This document shows positions 36,872-46,426 of a DNA stretch of 64,000 bases, piece after piece. This DNA is from Teratosphaeria epicoccoides. Taxonomy: Eukaryota > Ascomycota > Dothideomycetes > Mycosphaerellales > Teratosphaeriaceae. The notes below the pieces were generated by a model. It worked only from the letters and a program-made list of their open reading frames with translations. It made no database searches and was not told the DNA's origin. Position 1 is the first letter of the stretch; every line of letters begins with the position of its first letter. The translations under genes were made by a program, and so were the position numbers. The DNA lies in contig JADDMT010000104.1 of assembly GCA_021401465.1 (NCBI GenBank), forward strand, positions 1-64,000, in the 5' to 3' direction.

Positions 36872-39800
36872 CTAAAGCTCATCCTTGACCCGACTCGTCG
36901 CCTCACTAGCCACAGACGACACACTGCTCACCACCTCCACGATCGCCTCCGAAGCCGCGCTGACACTCCCCTTCCCACTCTCATATGCTCTAGAGCCAAT
37001 TTCCGCGATCCGGGACTGCGCGCTGGCAACAGCTTGCTGCACCTGCTCGTTCAAGCTAGCGACATAGCTCTGCTCTTCATCGAAGATCGCAGAGCTGACT
37101 GCGTCTGACACTGCGGCCGCGTGTTGCGACGCAGCTGAGCTCAAGGAGGTATAGACCGAAGCGGCGCTGTTCTGTGCGAGCTCGATGGTCTTAGTCGGCG
37201 TGCCGTAAACCGCTTCGGATATGGCTTTGGAAGCTTGGAGTCCAACATCCGCAATTGAGGATTGCGCCGCCTCCATATATCCTGTCTGCGAGTTGTAGAT
37301 CGCTGAACTAGCGGCAGATACGGCATCTGAGTATGCTGATGCTGCTGCCTCTGTTGCAGATTCAATGGTGCCCTTTGAAGTGCCATATACCTGCTGGCTC
37401 GCTGCATCGACAGCAGAGCTCAATTGCTCGTTCACGTGAGCAACTAGAGTATCCAGCTGGGCTGGTGGGGTGAAGACGGCAGACACCGCTGATGAAGCTG
37501 AAGCATAAGCCTCGCTTGCGTAGCTCGAAGCGCTTAAAGCGAGGTCGGGGGCACCTGTAGAGTACACAGATTGCAATTTTGAGTAGACACTGTCCGTGAA
37601 GTCTGGCTCCTTTCCGCTGACCAGCTCCGAAAAGATCGACTGCACAGCAGCGAGTTGCAATTGGGCGGCGTCAGTAGCTTGCGCGTAGCCCTGCCCAGCA
37701 GCCTCAGTGGCTTGAGATGCGTACGAACCAGCCTGGCTGTAGGCTTGGGCAGTCCAAGGCACCGGTTGACCGTAAACATTTTCGCTCGCGCGTGAGATGA
37801 GAGCTTCCCAATTCTCACTGGCCTGACTTGCAACAGCCTCTGCCCAAGGCGTCTCGCTTCCATAGATCGCCGAGCTAGCCTTTGATACGACGTCTGTGTA
37901 CATGTTGCCAGCTGCATCGGCGACGGACGTATAAGCACTTCCAGCAGCCTCACTAGCTTGCTCAAAAGTGCCTTTCTGCGAACCATAGAAGAGCTCGCTG
38001 GCGGATGAAGAAGCAGCGGAGAGCTGCGAGCTCACAGCCGCGACTGCTGATGCGTAGCCGGCAGACATTTCGTCAAGGACACCACCTGATGGACCCTTGG
38101 TTGTTTCGCCCTGGACATTCGGCACGAATGATATCGCGGAACTCTTCCAGCTTTCAAGATTGCTGGACGCGGCAGCGAGAGCAGAGGTATAAGAGCTCTG
38201 AGCAGCGGTGAGGTATGCACTGTATCCGCTAGTAGCTGATGCAAGATAAGGTCTGTAGCCGGTCGTGGGTGTGGCGTCAATGGCGCTCGACGCCGCGTTC
38301 AGGAATGATGAGTATCTATAAGTCTGTCAGTTGGAGGCCATGACGTGTTCATGATCAAACATACCTTTCATGAGCAAGTCCGATTCCTTGATAGTAAGCA
38401 GCCTGTGCTGAGTCCAGATATTGCTGATGTACAGGCGTCGGCTTGGCACCAACAGCAATCTTAGCATTCTCGTACTGCGCGCTGGCAGCAGCCAGACCCT
38501 CACTCAGCCTGCTGGAAGCAATGGCGCTGATGCTCGCGTAGGCACCAGTCGGCTGAGCAAATGGATGCGTCGTCGGCAACGCGGCCATCGCAGCCTGGTA
38601 GTTCTCGCTCGCGGCTCCCAACGCAGCAGAATAGATCGACTCAGCGCGAGAAAGGGCTTGCTTGTGCACCGGCTCGGGTGTGCCCGAGATTGCGATTGAG
38701 GCGCTAGACTTTGCAGCATCGTACTTTGCAGAAGCCTGGCTGACGGCAGAATCGTACCGCGACTTCAAAAGCTCCGACCAGTCGTACCCAGTGGCGGGGG
38801 CACGGGTGGCAGCGGAATAGCTTGAGCTAGCAGCGTGCAGGGCGTTCGAGTAAGCCGACTCAACGCTCGCAAACATCTGCTCATGCACTGGCTTTGGTGT
38901 TCCAGATACCTGCTCGGAGATCCTGGACTTTGCAGCCTGGTAGTGGACCGCAGCCTGGCTCAGTGCGGCGCTGTAGGGCTCACTGGCCGCCTTGGCTACG
39001 TTGCCGGTAGCTTTGCTGACCTGGGAAACGATGGCGTCCGCAGCAGAGCTAGCCGAGTATCCCATCGCAGCCTGCGTCGGCGTGCCGTAGATCGCATAGC
39101 TCGCAGCTGTGACAGCGCTCTCGTAGATGTCCTTTGCGGCTGCGCTTCCCTTGGACTCGGCGCCTTTGGTACCAAGAAGAACGGAACTGGCAGCCTCGAT
39201 CGCGCTCTCATACTGCTCAGAAGCCAGGCTGCTTATGCTTTCGACCGCGCCCTGCGACGTGGCAGAAGGCTTCATTGCATCTTGAATGGCCTGCGTCAAC
39301 TGAGCAGCATTGGTACCCGCAGCATGGTAGATTGACTGCAGTCTCGCGCTGTACGTGTCTTCTTCATCGTCGTCGTCGTCAATAATGTCATCGAGAATAG
39401 GCTCGCGAGCTTCCACGATGACTTCAGCATTTGCGCCAGCAAAGACTTTGGATTTGTTGCTCGCGTACGAGCTTGCATTGGAGCTGATTGATGACACGCT
39501 TGATGAGGCGGCACTGGCCAGGGAAGACGCAGAGCTGCCGGCAGCATCTTGCTTGGCCTTACCTGCTGCGAGCATACTCGCAGCCTTCGGGCTGAGACTC
39601 GTGCTTGCTTTGGCCGCGGCAGAGGAGACCGAAGAGGCAACGCTTTGCGTCACCAGCGTCTCTGTACCGATGGTGGCCGAAGAAGCCTTGCTTGCCGCGT
39701 CTGTCAAGCTATCTGTCAAACTTGACTCGGTGCCGATGACGGCCTCCGATGCAGTCCATAAGGCATCCTCGGCGAGCTTACTCGGGTCTGGAATCGGGAT

Positions 39801-42017
39801 CTGCTCGGCCTGTCCAGCAGCTGCAGAGTACGCGCCATCTGCTACACTCTTGGCGGACTGCGAGGATTTCTTTGCAGAAGAAGAAACTTTGCTGGCTGCG
39901 CTCTCGATCGAGCCGGGGGACGACCCGACAACAGCTTCAGACGCGTGAGATGCGGCATTTGCAACACTGTCCGCCAAGCTCGATGGCGTGCCGAGAATGG
40001 ATTCGCTGGCCTTCGACGCAGCATCCGTAAGGCTGTCAGTCAAACTCGATGGCGTACCCACAACCGCGTCACTAGCCTGAGCAGCGACGCTCGCTGCAGA
40101 TGATGAAGCCTGGCTGGCGAGACTCTCAACAGATCCGGTAGAGCCATATACGGCCTCGGAAGCACTGCTCGACAGACTTGAGGCCTTCTCAGCCGCCACC
40201 CTCGTTGCGAGCCCCACAGTCCCTCCCTCGCCGCCAAACACGGCCTCCGAAGCCGCAGCCGCGGCGTGCTCAACTTTCTTCTGCGCCTTCTTGGCCACAG
40301 GCGGAACGGTCTTGGTCTGGAAATCGTCGGTGGCATCTTGAGAGGCGATCTTCCATTTTCCGACCTCCTTGAGGCGAGCGAGCTCTTTCGCAGTGTCCTC
40401 GGCGACTGCCATGCCGCGATGCTCAACGTCATCGCCTGCTGCCTTGGCCTTCATGATGTCTTCGTTGTTGCTGACCACCTTGGCTACGTCATTGCGCCAA
40501 TCTTGGGTCGCCTTCTTCAGGTCGTTGTACTTTGCCCACTCCTTATGCGGAAGACCTTCGTTGGCGTACTTGCGACCAATTTCCGTCAAACGAAGCTCGC
40601 GAATGCCATCGATGGTCTCCAGCGTTGATTGCAAAGCCTTGTCGGCGAGCTCGTCAATGTCATGCTGGTATCGCTGCTTCCACTCACGGACAGACTGGGC
40701 GGAGCTCTTGACGGCCTGGCCAGCATTCTTAATGGCCAGCGTCAGATCATCCTTGGCGGTCTCCAATGCGGCGTCGTCAGCATCCTCCGCTATGCCAGCA
40801 ACGATACCCAGGATGTGTGCCCTGACGCTGTTCAGTGCGCCTTCAGCGGTCTGCTCGAGTTGAGTGACAAGTGCATCACCTGTACCCTCCGCCTGGCTGG
40901 AAATCTGATGCGCACTGGTTTCCGCGAGGTGCTCCTTCAAATGATCGGCGCCCTCCTCGGCAGCCTTGTGCGACACAGCTTTCCAGCTCTTCAGATCCCG
41001 TCGGAAGGCTTCGGCGGGCACAACGGTGGTTTTCGGTGCGGTCGCGAAAGATGTGGCTGAGCTGTGCGCGGATGAGGGACTTTCGATCGGCGCATTGGCA
41101 AGGCTAGTTGCGGAGCTAGTAGTCGATGCCGCTGCTGGTGAAGATTCCGTCAGGAACGAGCTAATCTCAGCCAATTTGATATCCGCTTCCAACCTCTTTC
41201 CATCCTTGTATCGGGCAAGACGCTCGGTGATCCTCATCAGCTGCGGCTCGACATTCTCGCCATAGAGCACCCTCAACTTTGGCCATATCGACCTGGTCCA
41301 GAAGCCCCATGTCGCAGCACCAGCGTACCTGGCTTGCGGCAACGCGGTGTCGACGGCGAATCTCTGGCCCTGGGTGTACAACTTGTGCACGTACGGCGCT
41401 GACCTCTTGTATACCGGCTGCAGCTCCAACTCCCAGATATCGCTCGCCGAAGTGGTGAGCGAGTGGTAGTATGGGTGTACGACATGCTGCACCTTTTGCA
41501 CGTGTGGAGCCAAGAAAGCCTGGTACTGTTTGCCTGCCTCATGCCTCGCAACTTCCAGCTGCGGCTTCACCGTCGTCTCCCACTGCTCCAACCCGACCGC
41601 GTGAGCCCGCGACACGACCGGAGCTCCATGCTGCTGAAACACCGCGAGCGCCGGCTTGTAGGCTTTCTCGTGCGCGACGTGGAAATATGGTTGTGCCTTT
41701 TGCACGTAGCGGGCAGCGTACTGGTCGTAGTATGGCTGTGCATACGGCAACACGTACTCTTTGCCGGAGAAGTAGAATCGGCACACACTCGGACTCGCTT
41801 GCTCCAATTGTTGCGGTGTGGCAGGACATCTGAGCAGCAGGGTGATGAGAGTGTACCATATGGCAATCTTCAAGCTCTTGTCTAGCAACCAACTCGTGTA
41901 ACTTCGTTTGCTCCTCCTCCTCCTGCTATTTCTGGACGCCCTTCCACCACCCTCGACGGCGCCATGGATGCTCCCACTCGACGGGCCGTCCATCTTGCCA
42001 GTTCTGCTGGTGGGCAT
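36872..42017 (-). CDS. Ala/Ser-rich repeat protein with N-terminal membrane anchor and C-terminal KDEL
   Basis: Two exons on the minus strand, 42017-38365 and 38315-36872, joined across a 49-nt intron (GTATGT donor, CTGAC branch, TAG acceptor), give 1698 aa. Residues about 30-40 are very basic (SRRRRSKRS) and are followed by a hydrophobic segment (KIAIWYTLITLLL, about 48-62), consistent with a type II signal anchor. Residues 80-270 are rich in Tyr, Gln and His (QPYYDQYAARYVQKAQPYF). From about residue 600 on, the protein is built of degenerate 25-40-residue repeats with a core like ASEAVYGT or ASEAVVGTPSSL, strongly Ala/Ser. The last residues are SRVKDEL, matching an ER-retrieval signal. Anchor plus KDEL implies a luminal ER/early-secretory protein, though function is unknown. 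Some database relatives carry misleading names such as hoxa13-like; I see no homeobox. It is divergent from the 5-phosphatase gene. Confidence 0.85.
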
Positions 42018-42336
42018 GACTCAAGACGCGTGCGAAACGATGGTGTGTGGGAAAGCTCACGCGCAAGCTCTACGCTACACGCCGGTGCAGAAAGTCGCAA
42101 GGGTGAGCTGACTCAGATTGAGGTCATTGGTCTCAGGGCTGGGATGAGAGAAGAGAAGTAGTGGAGATCTGAGCATGAGAAGAAGAAGAAACTATCGTTG
42201 TGTTGATGGAGAGATTTGATCGCGCCATGACGTAGTTTCTCGCGTGGCTGTCACATGCCTTCCCGGTTCATGAGGCGGGTGGGCATGGCAATACACACGA
42301 TATCCATGCCTGATTCCATGTAGACACACGGCGGTC
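42018..42336. promoter_or_regulatory. Short bidirectional promoter
   Basis: 319 bp between divergent start codons at 42017 (minus) and 42337 (plus). No motif is assigned with confidence. Confidence 0.45.
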
Positions 42337-43719
42337 ATGGCAGACCTCAACATCTATCTCACCACCTTTAATGCGGGCCGCAGCCCGATCAACATCGACT
42401 ACTTCGCCGCCCACTTCTTCGACGCCCTGAACACCGACCTCCCGCCCGACCTCATCGTCCTGTGCGTGCAAGAACTCGCCCCCATCGGGTACAGTTTCCT
42501 TGGCGGCCCATGGCTCGCACCGTACTTTGCCGCTTTCGCCGAAGCGGTGCGTAGAGCTGCCCTTCGGCAATTCGGGAAAGAAGCCTCGTACGTCTCGGTC
42601 GTCGCCAGGAATGTTGGCTCGACAGGAGTCGTGGTGTTGGCCAGGCCAGAAGTCGAGACGAGCGTACGGTGGATGGAGACGGGCGGCGTCGGCTGCGGAC
42701 TGTGGGAGATGGGAAACAAGGGCGCCGTGGGGGTGCGGCTGGGCATGAGTAATGGCAGTGAAGAGACGGCGTATACGTTTGTCGCTGCGCATCTGGCGCC
42801 GATGGAGGAGCAGTGGCAGAGGAGGAATGAGGATTGGAAGAGCATCTGCCAGGGACTTGTGTTTGATAGGGTGGACAAGGGGACAGGAACAGCGCCTCCA
42901 CACAAGATCACAGATAGCGACGATGAGCAGGAGCCGTTGCTCGCATCCGATGCCCGCGCAGACAGGAGCACCACCGAGCACACCATGTTCACACCACCCA
43001 CCTACCTCTTCTTCGCCGGCGACCTCAACTATCGCACCTCCGACACCAAACCCTCTCCCTCTACCCACCCAGAGACCTCCTACCCGCAACCCGTCGACTC
43101 CTCTTCCGACCCGAAACACATCACCCAGCATCTCGCCCGCGACCAGCTGTCCCGCGAACTCGCCCAGGGCAACACCCTGCACCTCCTCACCGAATCCCGC
43201 GTCACCTTCCCACCCACATACAAATACTCCAGCGCCGCGCAGTCCCGCGCCGCAGCCCTCGCTGTACCCAAAACGGTGACCGAAACCCTCGCAGACGGTC
43301 GGACAATCCACAAGACCGTCGGACCCGACAGGCGGGAACACGAGGAGGAAGTGTGGCTGTGGGCGAAGCATAGAGTGCCGTCCTGGTGCGACCGCATCCT
43401 CTACTTGCAATCTGTAGCAGATTCTATCAAGGTCCGTGCGTACGCGGCGTTGCCAATCCAACCGACGAGCGATCACAGACCCGTGGTGCTGTCGTGCGCG
43501 GTGCCGAAGAAGCCTGCGACGCAAACTGTCAAGCCGCCGTTTGCAATTCAGAGGGACTGGAGGCAGCGGAGAGCTGCGGCGAGGCGGCTGGAGATTTTGG
43601 TAGGTGTGGGAGCTTATCTGACATTAACGTGGGAAGGGCGGATATTGTTGGCAGGGACAGCGGTCGGGGTCGTGGGTGGCTATTTCATGTTAGTTGCGTT
43701 GGTTGGCTGGCAGCTTTGA
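42337..43719 (+). CDS. Inositol polyphosphate 5-phosphatase, tail-anchored
   Basis: Single-exon gene of 460 aa in the endonuclease/exonuclease/phosphatase fold. It removes the 5-phosphate from phosphoinositides or soluble inositol phosphates. Signature blocks appear in the right order: a metal-binding Glu in VQELAPI (about residue 47), WEMGNKGAVGVRL (about 122-134), FFAGDLNYR (about 225-233), PSWCDRILY (about 348-356) and SDHRPVVL (about 378-385). The C-terminus (about 418-458) is hydrophobic (ILLAGTAVGVVGGYFMLVALVGW) and ends just inside the stop, consistent with a tail anchor in an internal membrane. The insert between GNKG and GDLN and the long Pro/Ser loop after GDLNYR are low-complexity. 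There is no SAC domain, so it is not a synaptojanin. GC-rich, intact. The likely substrate is a membrane phosphoinositide such as PI(4,5)P2 (inferred). Confidence 0.9.
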   Translation: MADLNIYLTTFNAGRSPINIDYFAAHFFDALNTDLPPDLIVLCVQELAPIGYSFLGGPWLAPYFAAFAEAVRRAALRQFGKEASYVSVVARNVGSTGVVVLARPEVETSVRWMETGGVGCGLWEMGNKGAVGVRLGMSNGSEETAYTFVAAHLAPMEEQWQRRNEDWKSICQGLVFDRVDKGTGTAPPHKITDSDDEQEPLLASDARADRSTTEHTMFTPPTYLFFAGDLNYRTSDTKPSPSTHPETSYPQPVDSSSDPKHITQHLARDQLSRELAQGNTLHLLTESRVTFPPTYKYSSAAQSRAAALAVPKTVTETLADGRTIHKTVGPDRREHEEEVWLWAKHRVPSWCDRILYLQSVADSIKVRAYAALPIQPTSDHRPVVLSCAVPKKPATQTVKPPFAIQRDWRQRRAAARRLEILVGVGAYLTLTWEGRILLAGTAVGVVGGYFMLVALVGWQL

Positions 43720-44101
43720 CACTGCACCAGAAAATGGAATCTGCACAAGCGCGTGGGAGTGGGAGGGAAATGGAAGACAGTCCCACGGCACGCTTCATGA
43801 CAATCCGCCACGGCTCAATATGGACTCCGCAATCAACAGCCCCCACCGCTCGCCTACTCACCCAGCCTACACCCGCGATCCTCATTCTTCTCTTGCAACA
43901 TGCCCGTCACTACCCGCATCATTGTGTGAGAGACTGGTAACCACAAGCCTTCTCGACATTCTTGATCTTTGTACAAACCGCCCCCCTCCAATTTCCCTGC
44001 CCACCGTGCGCCACTTGATCGGCACGCAAGACGATCACACGTCGCGTGAACTGCGCGCTGTCACACGCACCGCTCCAGGCTCCCCGCCCTGCAAGCCCAC
44101 T
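43720..44101. other. Intergenic between convergent genes
   Basis: 382 bp between the 5-phosphatase stop and the arginyl-tRNA synthetase stop. Both 3' untranslated regions must lie here. Nothing else seen. Confidence 0.5.
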
Positions 44102-46426
44102 CTACATCCTCTCCACCGGCGTCAACCCCAACAACCTCATCCCATTCGCCAACACCTGCCTCGCGGAGTCATACAACGCCATCAACGCCGCCTTCTTCTC
44201 CGGCGTCTCCGCATACATCACCGACATCGTCTTGGCGTTCCTGTTCCCCGTGTCCTTCGCATCGTAGCACGAAGACAGCATGTGCGTCATCTTGAACAGA
44301 TACGTCAACACCGTCACAGGCTCCCTCGTCTTGTACGTGTTGAGGAAAACATCCGGCCACTGCGACAAGATGCGCACGAGGTCTGCGCCTTCCTTCGACG
44401 CATGGGCTGCAATGCGGAAGTCTGCGTTCTCGATTTGCTCGCGCGGGACGTCGGCTTTGCGCTCCATGGAGCAGACGCGGGCGTGTGAGTATTGCAGATA
44501 TGGGCCTGTGTCGCCTTCGAAGGAAGTCATGCGTTCCATGTCCCAGTTGTAATTGTTGACCATTTTGCCGCTGTAGTCCTGGACCATGATGGCCGAGATG
44601 GCCAGCAGGTCGGCAGTCGCTTCGGGGTCCTGGACCTGCTCGTATTTGTCTTGGTTGCTTTTCATCACACCGTGCATGTGGTCGTGTACTGCGTCGAGAG
44701 AGTCTGCGAGAGACACCACAGTTCCTTTGCGCGTGGACATTGTCTGGCCTTTTGGATCCTTGACCATGCCGAACGACAGATGCTCGCATTTGGCCACGAC
44801 ATCTGAGTAAGGCGGTCCCATCAACTCCAGGATTTTGAAGAATTGTGCGAGATGCACGTCTTGCTGTGAGGCCACGACGTAGATCATCTTGTCGAAGTGA
44901 TGCTTCTCGTAGCGCTCGTAGTTGGCCGCGATATCTCTTGTCAAGTACAGCGACGTGCCGTCTCGCTTCCTGACCAGAGTCTTACCCAGCTTCGGTGCGC
45001 CATGTTTCGCCAGGTCGACAATGACAGCACCTTTGCTGTCTTCACTGATGCCCTTCGCTTTAAGGACGTCTGCAGCCTTGTCCATGTCAGCTTCCAACAC
45101 GGTCGATTCACCAGAGTACTCATCGAACTCAATGTTCAAGCGTGAGTACATCTCGATGTACGCTTTGATGGAAAGATCCCGAAACTTTTGCCAGTATTTC
45201 AGCGCATCCTTGTCGCCTTCCACCATACGCTTGAAGAATTGCCGAGCCTGCTCGTCAATACTGGGGATAGCTGCCAATTCCTCCTGCGTTTTCTCAATCT
45301 GTGCGATCACTTCTTGAAGCTCCTTTTCCTGTTCATCAGTCCATTTCGTTTCTGGGACAATCTCCGCTTCCTTGCCCTTAGCCGGCTTCTTTGGCTTTGG
45401 AGGGTTCTTCAGCTTCTCCAACTCCTCTTTCTTCTCGGTGAGAGCTTTGACAGGTTTCTGCTCAACGGCATTGTCTTGATTGATCTTGACATATACCTCA
45501 TTGAGATGCTTGATGGGATCTCGCTCTAGCTCTGCTTCGCTGCCATATCTCTCGAACCCTTGAGCAAGGACACCGTACTGCTTGCCCCAATCACCGAGAT
45601 AATTCATTGATAGTACGTCCCACCCAGCGGCTCTGTAGAGCTTGCTTTGAAAGCCACCAATGATGGTACTCCTCAAATGACCTGCATGGAACTCTTTGGC
45701 GATGTTTGGGGACGAGTATTCCACAATCAGCTTCTTCCTTGGCCCATCCGGTTTATTCGGATCCTGTAACCCAAGCTTCGGATTGAAGCCATATTGGCCT
45801 TTCTGTTGCAAGACCGACGTCAAAGTCAAACTCGCCAATGGGCCGGGCTTGAAAAAGAAGCGGACGAAAGCCTTGTCTGCCTGTACCTTGTCGAACAACT
45901 GAGGCAGATTGAACTTCTCCTCGATCTCCTTTGCCAATTCGTCGGGCTTCTTGGTTTTCAGACGAAGGGCAGGTACAGGGAGCACTAGGTCGCCATGCTT
46001 GAGATCCTGCGTCCATGCAACCGCCTTGTCGATAACCACAGGATCAACATCTGTGATTCTGCGTATCTGCTCGATGATGTATGCACGGAATGTGTCGACA
46101 GGATTGTGTTCTGGGTAAAGCTGCACGCCTTCGAATTCAGGTAACTGAGGGTTTGATAGTCCAAGTTTGTGGAGTTGTGACGTGATCTGGTCGATACTGG
46201 ACTTGGCCCCAGCCGTGTGACCATTGGCCATTTCCATGCTTGCGTGCCTGATGGTGTCGTGTGCGCGGCACTGTGCTCTCGAGATGTTTCTGGTTGTCTG
46301 TTTTAACAATGCGTGACTCAGCTCAGCCGGCGGCCTTTTTGCCAAAAATCTTTGGCCGCAAAATGACAGGCTTGAGCGGATAGGGAGACCAGCTCGGATG
46401 ACCGTATTGAAAGACCAGGGCATCAA
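44102..46426 (-). CDS. RRS1: Arginyl-tRNA synthetase, probably dual mitochondrial/cytosolic
   Basis: Single-exon class I synthetase of 774 aa that charges tRNA-Arg. The catalytic core has the ATP-binding HIGH variant HAGH within SSPNIAKEFHAGHLRST (about residue 245) and the KMSKS equivalent STRKGTVVSL (about residue 562). The C-terminus is the DALR anticodon-binding domain ending LLGLTPVERM, typical of the family. An insertion rich in Lys/Pro (PPKPKKPAKGKE) lies near residue 350. The first about 63 residues are basic, hydroxylated and low in acidic residues (NTVIRAGLPIRSSLSF...SRAQCRAHDTIRHAS), as in a mitochondrial presequence. A second in-frame ATG at 46237 (MEMANG) begins the conserved cytosolic part. 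Alternative starts would give mitochondrial and cytosolic enzymes from one gene, as known for several fungal synthetases. Intact. Confidence 0.95.
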   Translation of the reverse strand: MMPWSFNTVIRAGLPIRSSLSFCGQRFLAKRPPAELSHALLKQTTRNISRAQCRAHDTIRHASMEMANGHTAGAKSSIDQITSQLHKLGLSNPQLPEFEGVQLYPEHNPVDTFRAYIIEQIRRITDVDPVVIDKAVAWTQDLKHGDLVLPVPALRLKTKKPDELAKEIEEKFNLPQLFDKVQADKAFVRFFFKPGPLASLTLTSVLQQKGQYGFNPKLGLQDPNKPDGPRKKLIVEYSSPNIAKEFHAGHLRSTIIGGFQSKLYRAAGWDVLSMNYLGDWGKQYGVLAQGFERYGSEAELERDPIKHLNEVYVKINQDNAVEQKPVKALTEKKEELEKLKNPPKPKKPAKGKEAEIVPETKWTDEQEKELQEVIAQIEKTQEELAAIPSIDEQARQFFKRMVEGDKDALKYWQKFRDLSIKAYIEMYSRLNIEFDEYSGESTVLEADMDKAADVLKAKGISEDSKGAVIVDLAKHGAPKLGKTLVRKRDGTSLYLTRDIAANYERYEKHHFDKMIYVVASQQDVHLAQFFKILELMGPPYSDVVAKCEHLSFGMVKDPKGQTMSTRKGTVVSLADSLDAVHDHMHGVMKSNQDKYEQVQDPEATADLLAISAIMVQDYSGKMVNNYNWDMERMTSFEGDTGPYLQYSHARVCSMERKADVPREQIENADFRIAAHASKEGADLVRILSQWPDVFLNTYKTREPVTVLTYLFKMTHMLSSCYDAKDTGNRNAKTMSVMYAETPEKKAALMALYDSARQVLANGMRLLGLTPVERM

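Noticed and set aside
39355..39948. 197-codon plus-strand frame opposite the KDEL repeat protein
   Set aside because: Low-complexity complement of the Ala/Ser repeat coding sequence.
42268..43524. 418-codon minus-strand frame opposite the 5-phosphatase
   Set aside because: GC-rich antisense shadow; the plus strand carries all phosphatase motifs in order.
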